Assembly (NCBI RefSeq): GCF_028583425.1
Contig: NC_072801.1
Coordinates: 65,859,766 to 65,923,765, forward strand
From: Eublepharis macularius
Lineage: Eukaryota > Chordata > Lepidosauria > Squamata > Eublepharidae
Length of the DNA: 64,000 nucleotides
Reading direction: 5' to 3'
In this document: positions 43,730-54,557 of the stretch, one piece after another
Position numbering within the stretch: position 1 is the first letter of the stretch
Layout: each line of letters opens with the position of its first letter
The notes under the pieces: generated by a model
What the model saw: the letters and a program-made list of their open reading frames with translations, nothing else
Databases searched by the model: none
Told to the model about the DNA's origin: nothing
Made by a program: the position numbers and the translations under genes

Positions 43730-46700
43730 CTGAAAATAACACACACAGTGCCAAAGCTATACAATAGGTCTTCTGTCTCAAACACGAAACATTGACCCTC
43801 ACTGCAGCAACCAGTCATGTATAGACATGAGTACGAATGGAAAAAAAAATGAACACCCTGTTCATCGTTCGTTGCCATCCACGAACAACGAACAATGAAC
43901 ATAGATGAACACGAACTGTTTCTGGACAAGTTCATTGTTCATGCGGGACAGAACCACTCCCACCCCCAAACCTCCCCCACTTAGCCCCCTCCCCTCAAAT
44001 CCACTTACCTGGCCCTTTAAAGATCCCTTTAAACTATCAGCTGGCAGGCGGCAGGGGGATCTTCCCCCTGCCGCCTGTCAGCTGATAGTTTAAAGGGCCT
44101 TGTCCTGGCAAAAACAGCAGTGTCTGCTGGCAGCTAGTTTGAGGGGTTACAAACTGACCTTTCCAATGTCCAATACCCACCAAATTTGCAGGGGACATAG
44201 TCCTCACTGTCCTCTGAAGACCCCCCAAGTTTCAGAGAGATTGCACCCCGGGAAGAGCATGATCCATGGGTCTCTCCATTGGCTGTCATTTTCTCTTCAC
44301 AGTGGCAAAAACAGGACTCTCTGCTAGAAGTACTTTGAAGGGTTAAAGCCAGAAGGAAAGCCAGAAGGTGTTCAGACAGAGTTCAGTCCCTGCCTCTGGT
44401 TGCCAAGGGGATTGATTGCAGATGCCAGACTGTCTGGCTTGATGAATGGCTGCTGAAGGCAACGAACAAGGCTTGCAATGACCACCTGTTCGTTTAAGAT
44501 GGGGCCTCACGAACAGCTTGTTCGCGAACAGCAGATTGGGCTGTTCATGTTTTTTTTTCTGTTTGTAATGCTGTTTGTGCCCATGTCTAATCATGTATAC
44601 TTTAAATATAGAATGATCAGTTGCATCTGAAAACAGCACACATGAAAAGAACTTCAGAAAGTTCCCTGAATGGGCTTGAATTCTGCTTCCCCAGCAGTCT
44701 CGGAGTAATGGGACCTCTTTAAAAGATCTTTTTAAAAGATGTTTTTAAAAGATCTTTTAAAGTGCTCTGCCATCTATCTTTTAAAGTGCTCTGCCATCTA
44801 TCTTTCTTTGGGCTATTGTTACCTGCATATATATATATATATATATTTGTTTACGTCATTTATAGTCTGCCATTCTCACTGAAACTCAAGGCGGATTACA
44901 CAGTGAGTGTGTGGGTGAGGTTAATTCAATCAGTATCAAGTAAGTACATTTCAATACAATACCATAAGGTAAACATGTACAAGTTTAAAAACATAGCATT
45001 AGCAAGGATTTAACATAGTTTTCAAACATATACACACACACAAACACAACAGCGTTTGCCTCCTAAAAAGTAGCAGACAGTATTTGACAAGTATTGACAC
45101 ATGGATGAAGTATCAGATAATATCTTTATGATATCTGAAGGGACCAATCAGCATCTGATGGTTTCTGAGATTCAGCAGCCACCACGAGCCAATACTACAC
45201 AGCTGATATGCGGTCGCAACCAGCATGCAGTTCCAGCCAGCAGGAGTCAGATTATTTTACTTACCCCTCTGGATGGATATCATTCTTTCAGGGCACAGAG
45301 AACAGTCATAGCAGCAAATCTGTTCCCCCTGCTGAACAGTTTTTCTGTATCCAGGCTGGCAGCTTTTGACACATGTGGACTGGGGCGGAGTCTAATAAAA
45401 CCAGAAGGAAGGGAGTTAATGAAAGGAAAATGATGATTTTTCCTTATTAAGTCATAATAGTAAACTCTGCCTCCTGTCCCTTTGTCAATATCTCCATAGG
45501 AGACTTCATGCTTTACATGGAGAAAGATCTAGAGGAATCAAGTGCTAGATTTTGGGAAAGTTTTTGCTTTTCTAGGTATACTGGGCAGCCACTGTCACGA
45601 CGAATGCTCGAACATCAGCTGGAGTGGGTCATGATTGCCAATTTTGGTAAGGCAGCGGAGTTTTTGATAGGCTCAATGGTCTGTGACTCATTCACAGCTG
45701 TCTGAGGGGTTGCTATACTCTTTCTCAACACAAGACAGTGTACGACACAAGGAAATAGCACTTGATGTTTCTGTCAAGGGACTTTGTGATTGATGTGTGT
45801 AATGTTCACACCTGATTCAGCAGGTCAGGGGGAAATGTGGGTGATTCTAACAGGGCAAGTCTGGCATACTACGTATCAACAATTTCGGCTGGAGAGGCTG
45901 GGAGAGACAAAGTCTAAACTGTCTTAAGTTTGTAGATCCAGGAGAACATACCTTGATGTTCTCTACAGACTGACCCAAAAGCTGCCCCATATTATTTATC
46001 CCACGACTGGCCAGGCAAGATGCTTCATAGTACTGCTCATGAGTAAAACAGCCATAATTCTCACCTGTTGTAGCTTTTCATTCCACACAATGATGTCCTT
46101 GTCAATGAAAAACTCTTCTCCTGCAGGAGCCCAGATGTCCACCCATCCTACCTGGACCCTACGGATGGACTGATTTGGAAATGTGACCCAATTTATGATA
46201 TCACATCTAGCTGCCAACTCCCCATTTTCATCAAAAGAAATTTCTTCCCCAGCACTATTGTTGAAGCGAATGTTTTTCAAAAAGGAGTGAAGCTAGGTTG
46301 GAGAGAAACAGGGGATTACAGATTATGGCCAAATAATGGATAAAATTCCTCTCTAATTTGCTGAGTCGACCTTTTACCACAAGTATCCAGCTGCTACTTA
46401 TTTTTTAGTGTACTTTATTTATAGTCCACGTTTCTCACTGAGACTTAAGGCAGCTTAAGTTGTAAATTGATACAATCAGTATAAGGTATCAAATTAGCGA
46501 TGTACTAGAGCTCAGATTACAGAAATCTGAAACCAGTCATAATAAGTATTAGATGTATATTAAGCAATGCAGAAAATGTTACTACACAAGACAAAAAATG
46601 CAGTGAGAGCAGGCCCATATATGCAGCAATGAGAAAATAATACAATTGTTAAGGTTGGGGATTGGAAGGGTAACTTTTCTTGCTGGGTCAAAAAGAGTCC

Positions 46701-49700
46701 AATAGCACCTTTAAGACTAACCAATTTTGTAGCATAAGCTTTCGAGAATGACAGTTCTCTTCGTCAGATGCATGGAGGGCACAAATGAAACTGGTCAGAT
46801 ATAGAGGAGGAGAGGGGAGGGCGGAGTAGATGCAAACAACTCCTTCTGATATGGAGATGCAAACAACTCCTTCTGATATGGAGATCAGTTTGCTTCTGTA
46901 AACTGATTTCCTTTACAGAAGCAAACTGATCTCCATATCAGAAGGAGCTGTTTGCATCTCCATATCAGAAGGAGTTGTTTGCATCTACTCGGCTCTCCCC
47001 TCTCCTCCTCTATATCTGACCAGTTTCTTTTTTGCCCTCCATGCATCTGACGAAGAGAACTGTGATTCTCGAAAGCTTATGCTACAATAAAATTGGTTAG
47101 TCTTAAAGGTGCTACTGGACTCTTTTTGATTTTGCTACTACAGACTAACACAGCTAACTTTTCTTGCTGGGGACTCCCTTAGGCCAAGGTTTCCCTGGAA
47201 AGCATCCTAGCAATTGGTTGCCACCACTCAAGCATCTCCTGAGAACATCTAGACTGACCAACTGAGAAGATGCCCTTCCAGCTGTCCGAGCACAAAAACA
47301 CAGCAACAGGGTGGAAACCCTAGGAAATATCTTACAGCAAACTTTGTAGCACCTAAGAGGTCTGGCACATAGGGAAGAGATTCAGTGAAAAATTCAATAA
47401 AATGTATTTTACCAAGGAAGCCAAAAATGTCTTTATAGAAAGAAGAGTTAATATAGAAAAAAAGGGGAAATGGTGGGTAGATTCAAAAGGGGTAGGAAAG
47501 GGAACTAAATACAAAATCAGGTTCCTCAGAGTTTCCAGCAGTACCAAGATAGGGGAGGAGTCAACCATTGGCCCACTGGTCTTGGTATATCCAGATGTTC
47601 CAAAGTTAGGACCAGAGAAAAATCCAGATGATCTGGATATTTGTGGGCAATGGATTCTAACTTGAACCAACCTCCTTGGTGAGATTGATTAGCAGATCTA
47701 GCCAATCCCCAACAAAGCTCCATCGCTGATATCTGAGACTATTGCTACCACTCAGAGAATTATTACAGGATAGTCCTGCCATTTTAAACAGCTCTGTGCT
47801 TCCCTGACAAAAAGGGACTCTGGCTCAAATTGATTGTCAAAAAAAGATTAAGTGGACCAGGTAATACCATGTGGAATGGAGGATAAAGCTTCATTCTCAT
47901 GTAAGCTAAAGAGGTCCAAGAACTCAGAAAATCTATGGTTTTTGAGCCATTTTGAATCTCAGGGTTCTGTCACAACTATACTCAGTGGTATAGCAAGATG
48001 CTTCTTTTTCCTATATTATGGCCACACCATAACATATTTATTTTACTATCTGTAGAAAAGGGCCTCCCATGCTGAGTCAGGCAATTAACCAATTTCCAAA
48101 CCTGATCTCTCATGCTTTTCATTTTACGGATGGGGAAACTGAGTCTGAGAGTGAATGACTTGTGAGTTTTGTGGCTGAACAGGGCTTTGATACTGGGTAC
48201 AGATAACAACATTTTTACCACAGTACCTAACTGTAAGAACTAGGCCTTTTACTAGCTTTTATAAAGCATCTAAGTTTCAAACTTTGCTTCAGGCTTCTGT
48301 TCATGCAGACTTTTCACTAGGTCTGTTTGGTGGAAAGTCCATGCCTTGTTAATTGGATGTACCCGTGGTTTACTTTTTTCTTGTGAGAAGGTGTCCTTGA
48401 GCAGGCCAGAGCCTGGTAGCTGAACTCAGCTCCTAATCAGCATTCCCTATATTTTCACATGCTGTAATGCCTAGAAGTGTACAACAAAAAAAGATTTGGA
48501 TTTCCTGCTTCAGTATTTCTGAAACAGGAAAAAAAAAGTTGGAAATAAGCGATTTCCAAAGTGGCAAGCCATTTCAGAAACCACTTATTGACATACTTCA
48601 GTATGCTCTGTAAAGATTCAAAGCATACCGACAAACTTCCTGGCCCCGCCACTTATTTCACCTGATGGGTGAGGGGGAGGAGGAGATTCCCTCCTCCCAT
48701 TGGGTGAAATAAGCATCTGGGGGGTAAGTTTAAACCTACATTTTACCCCATGCTGCTTGCTTCAGCTGATGGGCAGGGGAGCCTCCTCCTCCACCAGTCA
48801 GTTGAAGCAGGCAGTGCAGGATTTGAAAGTGCCCCTTTCTGTGCTGCAAGTGGCGTGGAAAGGGGTGCTTTTAAGTTTCAAACCCCATGCTGCTTGCTCC
48901 AGCTGACTGGTGGGGGGAGGCTCGAATCTGCAATAAAAATATGGAAGCACCTTTGATAGCATACATTGTAGAAAAGGGACACACTGTTGATGATTTGCAG
49001 TTCTTTATACTTAGCAAGTATGTATCACATGCATACAATCATTTTGATGCTCAAAAAATGTTGCTCCATCAAGAGGCGGCTTGGATTTATAAGTTAGAAA
49101 TATATCTGCCCCATGGACTTAATATAAATTTGGATTTGTCACGTTATATATATGAGTTGCTTATTCCATTTTCCTATGTATAAGGATAAATTTAAATCAT
49201 TGTGGTTTATTACCCCTAATCCTAACTGATGATTTTCAGTCCAAGTGGATGATTGCCACTAGACAGAAAATTAGGGCAATAGGATTTTCCCAAGTGCTTC
49301 TCATGATGGGAAGCGATCAAGCAAGGCAAATGGTTAGGCAAAGGATCGATGATATTGAACGACAATCTGACTTACAAGGCACTCCTGCTTTTATAGCTCC
49401 TCCTAGTAACAGATATATTTCTGCACCTGCTTCTTATTTATCGATTCTGGAGGTAAATAATCTCAGGAGAGCGCTTACTTTGGCCAGATGTTCTGCCTTA
49501 CCCTCTGCTGTTCTGGATGGCAGATTTAACAAGATTCCTTGGAATGAGAGGCTATGTCCTTGCATACTTGGGGAGGTTGAAATCCAGGAACATGTTTTCC
49601 TGAGATGCCCTTTCTATAAGGAAGCACATATGAGATTTATTATTCCCTTTCTGGATGGTATCTCAGAATATTCGGATAAGAAAAAATTAGAGAAACTGCT

Positions 49701-52700
49701 GTCAAACTCAGATTTTACTGCGTTACACCAGATAGCGAAATTTTGTGCTCTAGTCGTTAAAGCCCATTAGAGCGTAGGCCTCCATTTTGGTTGCTTGCTT
49801 AGAACTATGCTGACTTCCTGGTTTTTACAAATTTTGATAGATATTAGGAAATTATGTTTTTAAATTGTATATACTTATATGCTTCATGTTTCAAATGGTT
49901 GTAAAATGTGCACTTAAATTTTATGGTTAACGTACTGGCTAAGTGCTGTAATAATAAACAATATATATGAGTTGCTTCTTTGAGGCCACTTTGCACTTAT
50001 ATTGCATCTGTGATGGGTTGTATTTTGAAATTATGGCATATTGTAATATTAAGGGCATTATTTAAAAAGTATGGAATATTTGAGGTAATGTTATATATTT
50101 TAGTAGTTTGATAATGAGCTCTGTCATAATTGTGATCTGTACCTTTAAAGATGTGGTAGTTTCTGCAGCTGCATGGAATTATGGGGGATAATTTTTCTTA
50201 AGAAGGGTAGGTTGTTAGTATGTTTAGCCAGCTTTTTGCCATCTAGTATTAGAGCCAACCTACAAGTGACGCCTTACACAGGTTGGACACTTGTCAGCTT
50301 ACCTCAAATTTTGATGGGAAATGTAGGCGTCCTGGTTTTACAGCTTGGCTCTCCATTACAGCTGCAAGCCCAGGATGCCTACATTTCCCATCAAAACTTG
50401 AGGGAAGCTGACAAGTGTCCAACCTGTGTCAGGCGTCACTTGTAGCTTGGCTGTTAGAGCAGTAAGCTTTGTACCTGATTAAGGAAAGGCTATTGGACTG
50501 GCTTGCTTCTTATGTAAATGTTGAGTTGAAAATAAGAGGTTAAACTTCAATAACTTAGCATATGCTCTTTCATAATTTTAAGATTCTGTTCCACTATTTA
50601 GTCTTCCTTAGTTACAATGATTATGGCTAATTTTAGGGAGATAACTCCTGAGAAAGATCTACTCTAAGAACAATTTCTGAGGATTGTCTACTACAAAACC
50701 AGCTTACATCTAGATGCTTGTCTTGTGATTACTACAAATTATAGAAGCTGTTCCACAATAGCACAAGAATGGGACTTTTCAAATTTGTGATATAGGATCA
50801 CATTTAGTGTTTTAATTTTCTGACTTTTATGTAGGACTATATGGAATTTTATTGATTACAATATATAGTACCTATAAATCACAGTGGTTGTTTGTCTGTT
50901 TGTCTTTTAGATATATGAAGGAGTCAAAATCAAAAGGAGTCCAGTAGCACCTTTAAGACTAACCAATTTTATTGTAGCATAAGCTTTCGAGAATCAAGTT
51001 CTCTTCATCAGATGCATGGTACAGAAACTGGTCAGATATAGGAGGGGGGAGGAGGGGAGGAGAGAGAAGATGCAATTGGGGGGGAGAGGGAGGGTGCAAC
51101 CAAAACATTCCTTTGCTAGTAAATGTAAACATCTCCTTTTGGTGTGGGGGTCAGTTGGCCTCCCCACTCCTCTTCTATATTTGACCAGTTTCTGTACCAT
51201 GCATCTGACGAAGAGAACTTGATTCTCGAAAGCTTATGCTACAATAAAATTGGTTAGTCTTAAAGATGCTACTGGACTCTTTTTGATTTTGCTACCACAG
51301 ACTAACACGGCTAACTCCTCTGCATCTATGAAGGAGTCAGACGCCAAAGTACTGCAAACAGTATTTTGAAGTATTCATTTTTCATTTATGTGGGCTGAAT
51401 TTTTCTCACTTTCGAACAGAACTGCACTGCCTCAAAATGTTTTTTTTGTTTGATGTCTCTGTGTTGTAATTTCTGATATGCTGAAACCAGTAATATTGTA
51501 TCAGGGAGGGTATCACATCCAACCTCCAATGACATTTCTGCGAAATTTCACTAAAATGATGCGCCACTGAATTATAGATAGCCAGAAGATTATGTGGGAT
51601 CCAGCCAGCTTTCTCACTCATTCACAATTATCACCGTTCCTATTCCACATAACTTTGGTTCATGGAGGTCCCACAGCCCCTACCATAGAGTTTTTGAGTT
51701 ATCAAAGAGGTCCTTTCCTCCCTTTTTCATGAGAAGAAAAGCTGGTTGGCTGTAAGCCAAAGTCCAGGAGCCAGATCTCTTCCCAAAGCTATTTTATTTG
51801 GACATGGACTGTCAGGAGATGCTTCGGCAGATTCAGCAAACTGCCCATCTACCTTTCAAATATGCCAAGTTATTTCTATACAATGAAAGAGTAAGTAGAA
51901 AATTACTTTAAAGAACTTTTTAATCGAGCCCATTTGTATAGTTTCAGATGAGCAAAATATTGCTTTTGGATGAAATGGAAAATGTTTTCCTACATCTTAA
52001 TGGATGTGAAGAGGAAATCTGAAGTCTGTAGTGAACTTATTCTGTTGACATACGAGGTAATTTCTTCGGCTGATGCTAATGAAAGATCCTACCTGCCATG
52101 GGTGAAGATTCAAAAGGTTCCTTGCATCTGCATTCCATGTTATTTTCTGTTTTGCTCTCAACGAATCTATGGCTTGGAGAGCATGTGCTACAGCATAGAC
52201 AGCATTGTAGATACTATAGCTGTGCCCAGACATTCCCATTTCAAATATAAACTCAGGGAGGATCTCCAGTTTTTCCTCCCCTGTACATGCTTCTCCATAC
52301 AGATGATTATTTGGAAAGTCACACTTAAATACTAGCTGCCAGAAACCATAGAGGAAAGAAAACATAGGCTTGTAGGGATTTACTTTCTGGAGAAAGTCTT
52401 GGAATCCTGGGACCACCTTTGTGTGGAGCATGAGGGACAAGGTGCCGTTCAAGGATTTTAAGGGAGCGGCATGTTCAAAAACTACAGTACTAAAATCCCA
52501 CTGGAGCGTTCTGATCCAAACCTTGTCTCCACAATGCATTTGATAGAACCAGTTATTTTCTAGAATCCGTTGTAAAAGCAGTATAAATTTGCTTTCACCA
52601 TAGTCAAGAATGACTTTGGCCTTGGTTAAAAAGAGAGCTTTAAGTATTGGTGAAAATGCATTCCGTACGGATTCCTCACCCGTGGATAAAGCCAGTATTG

Positions 52701-54412
52701 GAGTCTTTTCCACAAATGCTGTACAAATGCTGTCCTGGGTGAGTAGAGGACTGAGGTTCCTCAGAAACATTTCTCCGCTCTCATTATCTGACACAAATAG
52801 GCCAATCCACGTCCATCTGAAATGCTTCAGGAGGTGAACAATCCCGACATACTGAGCATTTTCATTTGGCACCATCCGATAGAAGGACGGGAACTGCATT
52901 TGGTCACTCAACAGTGGGTCAAAGGATCCATAACTGAGCTAGCAGGAAATACCAAACACTGAGCTAAAATATGTCTTTTATAAACATTATCCAGCCTAAG
53001 TAACTGAATCTGATCCTATGATAATCGTATGCAAAATTCCACAACGTGATACTTGTGAGTGAAGTGAGTCTCTATAGTCTATAGTCAAGCGCCATATCAG
53101 AGGTGATCTCCAGAGGTGGAGATGAGGCTTGTTTGAAGACAATCTTCACTTACATTCCGAAGACACATAACAAACCTACCTGTGGAATCTTGAAGATATT
53201 TAAGATGTTGGCCATCTGGATGGAATTTGTGGAAGCGAGTCCACCAATGGTGGCCAATGCCTTCTCTTTCCTGATACAATTGTAATTTGGGACTTTCCTG
53301 GGTTGAGTGAAGAGTAGATCCAGGATGTTCCTACTTGTTGTAGTGGGTTCAAAACTGTTGTCATAGATCTCAGATTGCAGTGTAGTATTAGGCAGCATCT
53401 TTGAGTTCTTATTAATCTTATCAGTGGCAAACACAAAGGCTAGTACATGCTGGTAGTTTTTAAGTACTGGGCTGAAGAAAGATTTTTTTAAAAGAAAAGA
53501 TAATGGGAACAGTGATTATTAAACAAGTAGAAATGAGGTGTTTGTTTGTATTTGGAGAAATTTTAAAGTTGCAGAAACCACAAACTCACCAAAGAAGTTT
53601 AAATTTCTTTTAAAGATAATATTCATTATCACAAAAATTATTAGTGCGGTAATTGTTTAAGTTTGCAAATCTGATGTCACAGATATCATTCAACAGGTAA
53701 TCAATGATACAAGACAGAAATTATTTCCCCTGCCCAGCCTTCACAAACAAAATGTCTTCCCTTGTAAAGATGGAGTGGAGGACCCAAACTGAAATTGACT
53801 GTTGCAAATTTATTAAATTGTTATTTGGACCACAACAATAAATAGAGCAACTTCCAGAAATTTTCAGAAATATTGTTCCTTCATAGAGACCTACAGAGAC
53901 TTTGCTGTGTCAACTCATCTTTACGAGTTAGTCCTTCCCTACTTTCACTCACTAGGAGTCCATTTTTGCCTCAAAAGTGGGGCAAAATTGTAAAAAAAAA
54001 AATTGTGATTTTTTTCCTATGATGCATTAGAAATTAGTAGCCCAGACAAGTAAAGCTGTTTCAAAACCTCTTACCCACTGACTTTGGAGGATCGTGGGAT
54101 TTCTGTAAAGCTGGATGAAGGCAGATCAAAATTTAAAAGGGATACAAACCCCCCAAGTATAATATCTTCTGCAGTTCTAGAGGACCGATGTTCTTCCATT
54201 CCCTGAAAGGTATCTGAGGAAGAATAAAAAGTTTTGCAGAAAGAGGGAGGCACCACTAAAAGCAGCAGCAACAAGAACAGGGGCCTGAGTGTTTTCAGTT
54301 CTGGAGACCACCTCCAACCGCTCACCTGCATTGTCACCAGTACAGACCCTAGTGCTGCTATTGGCAAAATGGGTCTCAGTAGAAACCACAAACAACTGTC
54401 CTCAAGAGTCAT
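42819..54412 (-). CDS. Intact V2R vomeronasal receptor gene B (six exons, 913 aa)
   Basis: Class C GPCR of the vomeronasal type-2 family, expected on basal vomeronasal neurons as a peptide/protein pheromone receptor. Exons in transcript order: 54,075-54,412; 53,180-53,471; 52,093-52,938; 46,065-46,292; 45,265-45,391; 42,819-43,729. Every intron has GT..AG ends and the phases agree (2, 0, 0, 0, 1); the total is 2,742 bp, 914 codons with stop. Domains: signal peptide (leucine run before PPSFC), Venus-flytrap domain to ~residue 560, nine-cysteine linker ~570-635, then seven TM segments ending in [13 protein letters not shown]. No break is seen, and the length equals that of known full V2Rs. Intron 3 (5.8 kb) holds a Penelope-like/LINE nest and two palindromic repeats; intron 5 holds a hAT-like element. 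Function is inferred from family only. Confidence 0.93.
43822..44589. mobile_element. hAT-like foldback element (TAGACATGGGC family) in intron 5
   Basis: Ends TAGACATGAGTACGAA and inverse of TAGACATGGGCAC. Flanks GTCATGTA and ATCATGTA agree at 7 of 8 positions. The interior is rich in 'gttcatcgttcg'/'gaacgaac'-like inverse words, plus a hairpin 'caggcggcagggggatc' near 44,045-44,085. Related to the piece at 32,044. Confidence 0.82.
44827..44848. repeat. (AT)n microsatellite
   Basis: About eleven AT units, intron 5 of V2R gene B. Confidence 0.95.
44850..44925 (-). repeat. LINE 3'-tail fragment ('tttatagtccgcc' family)
   Basis: 'catttatagtctgccattct' then 'cactgaaactcaaggcggat'. Same word as at 6.9 and 46.4 kb. 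Confidence 0.5.
45265..45391 (-). CDS. V2R gene B, exon 5 (cysteine-rich linker)
   Basis: 127 bp between acceptor ttttattag and donor gg|gtaag. Encodes [20 protein letters not shown] and [10 protein letters not shown], the typical linker between the ligand-binding and TM domains, contributing six of its nine cysteines. Confidence 0.95.
46065..46292 (-). CDS. V2R gene B, exon 4
   Basis: 228 bp, acceptor ccaacctag, donor caacag|gtgag. Encodes [20 protein letters not shown], then [18 protein letters not shown], the last part of the Venus-flytrap domain. Confidence 0.95.
46405..46465 (-). repeat. LINE 3'-tail fragment ('tttatagtccgcc' family)
   Basis: 'actttatttatagtccacgt' then 'ttctcactgagacttaaggc'; intron 3 of gene B. 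Confidence 0.5.
46688..47154 (+). mobile_element. Palindromic retro-like repeat, copy 5
   Basis: Left part 'gagtccaatagcacctttaa', right part 'ttaaaggtgctactggactc' plus tail 'tttttgattttgctactaca'. It is flanked by a perfect 17-bp direct repeat TAACTTTTCTTGCTGGG (46,671-46,687 and 47,155-47,171). The centre contains a nearly perfect hairpin of 'gcaaacaactccttctgata'. A 17-bp duplication is typical of target-primed reverse transcription and not of hAT. Confidence 0.85.
47172..48640. other. Intron 3 of V2R gene B, unclassified part
   Basis: No coding or nameable repeat; short open frames at 47.35-47.72 kb overlap on both strands. Confidence 0.45.
48641..48917. repeat. Unclassified repeat with two 'ccccatgctgcttgctccagctg' blocks
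   Basis: Two related blocks (48,750- and 48,885-) share 'catgctgcttgc' followed by 'cagctga', each with a 'gggtaagtttaaac'/'gcttttaagtttcaaac'-like lead. This suggests a MITE or small tandem repeat. Confidence 0.4.
48918..50043 (+). mobile_element. Penelope-like element 3' end, split by a LINE
   Basis: Plus-strand frame 48,918-49,162 encodes [33 protein letters not shown] and [11 protein letters not shown]. The E..WI..L....P.GLN pattern is the end of the GIY-YIG endonuclease of Penelope-like elements (Neptune type from memory). The 3' end continues after 49,977, beyond the inserted LINE. Only the C-terminal part is present. It is the sole PLE candidate here; the family call rests on this short motif. 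Confidence 0.55.
49163..49960 (+). mobile_element. Non-LTR LINE, C-terminal part and 3' UTR
   Basis: Flanked by a perfect 17-bp direct repeat ATATATATGAGTTGCTT (49,146-49,162 and 49,961-49,977). The frame 49,249-49,770 is open for 173 codons and ends CALVVKAH. It carries a zinc-knuckle-like CPCILGE...HVFLRCPFY of LINE ORF2 ends. The clade is not certain. It lies inside the Penelope-like 3' end. Confidence 0.8.
50244..50452. mobile_element. Foldback MITE, 'CCAACCTACAAGTGACGCC' ends
   Basis: Two ~85-bp arms are inverted copies, with CAACCTACAAGTGACGCC and the inverse 'ggcgtcacttgtagcttgg' at the ends. Flanks TATTAGAG and TGTTAGAG agree at 7 of 8 positions. In intron 3 of V2R gene B. Confidence 0.82.
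50453..50913. other. Intron 3 of V2R gene B, unclassified part
   Basis: AT-rich; no feature recognised. Confidence 0.45.
50927..51326 (+). mobile_element. Palindromic retro-like repeat, copy 6
   Basis: Halves 'agtccagtagcacctttaag' and 'cttaaagatgctactggact', both with 'cataagctttcgagaatcaa' or inverse. The right half has the extra tail 'cacagactaacacggctaac'. Flanked by a perfect 13-bp direct repeat TATGAAGGAGTCA (50,914-50,926 and 51,327-51,339). Confidence 0.85.
51340..52092. other. Intron 3 of V2R gene B, near exon 3
   Basis: No feature recognised besides the exon 3 donor at 52,091-52,092. Confidence 0.45.
52093..52938 (-). CDS. V2R gene B, exon 3
   Basis: 846 bp, acceptor cctgctag, donor ggcag|gtagg. 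It encodes 282 residues of the Venus-flytrap domain: [40 protein letters not shown], then [20 protein letters not shown] and [19 protein letters not shown]. No stops. Confidence 0.96.
53180..53471 (-). CDS. V2R gene B, exon 2
   Basis: 292 bp, acceptor tttcttcag, donor ccacag|gtagg. Encodes [32 protein letters not shown] and [16 protein letters not shown]. Phase 2 to 0. Confidence 0.96.
53472..54074. other. Intron 1 of V2R gene B
   Basis: Short intron with no inserted repeat that I can name. Confidence 0.6.
54075..54412 (-). CDS. V2R gene B, exon 1 (signal peptide)
   Basis: ATG at 54,410-54,412 opens [20 protein letters not shown] second ATG at residue 28 (ACA before it, so A at -3) directly precedes the leucine-rich hydrophobic core at residues 47-55. 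The first ATG is kept because pseudogene A has the same one in the same place; starting at Met28 would give 886 residues with a plain signal peptide. Donor agtgg|gtaag. Confidence 0.88.
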
Positions 54413-54550
54413 GAAGATGATCAAACAAGATCAAGTAGGCTTCGCAATAACTGAAGTTCCAATCTGTAATCTCTTGGATTAGAGAGACTGGCAAAACTCT
54501 GCCTACTTCAAGTTAACCTCCCGGCTTTGGGGTGTGTTTCCATACGAGTC

Positions 54551-54557
54551 TTTATAG
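54551..54557 (-). promoter_or_regulatory. TATA box of V2R gene B
   Basis: Minus-strand CTATAAAGACT about 140 bp before the ATG. Conserved in sequence and spacing in pseudogene A (37,455-37,461). Transcription would start near 54,525. Confidence 0.65.

Noticed and set aside
49249-49770. 173-codon open frame as a host gene
   Set aside because: It ends in a LINE zinc-knuckle pattern and lies between 17-bp target duplications, so it is the end of a LINE ORF2.
54413-54424. Extension of V2R exon 1 by four residues
   Set aside because: That codon is TTG, not ATG; the first true ATG is at 54,410-54,412.
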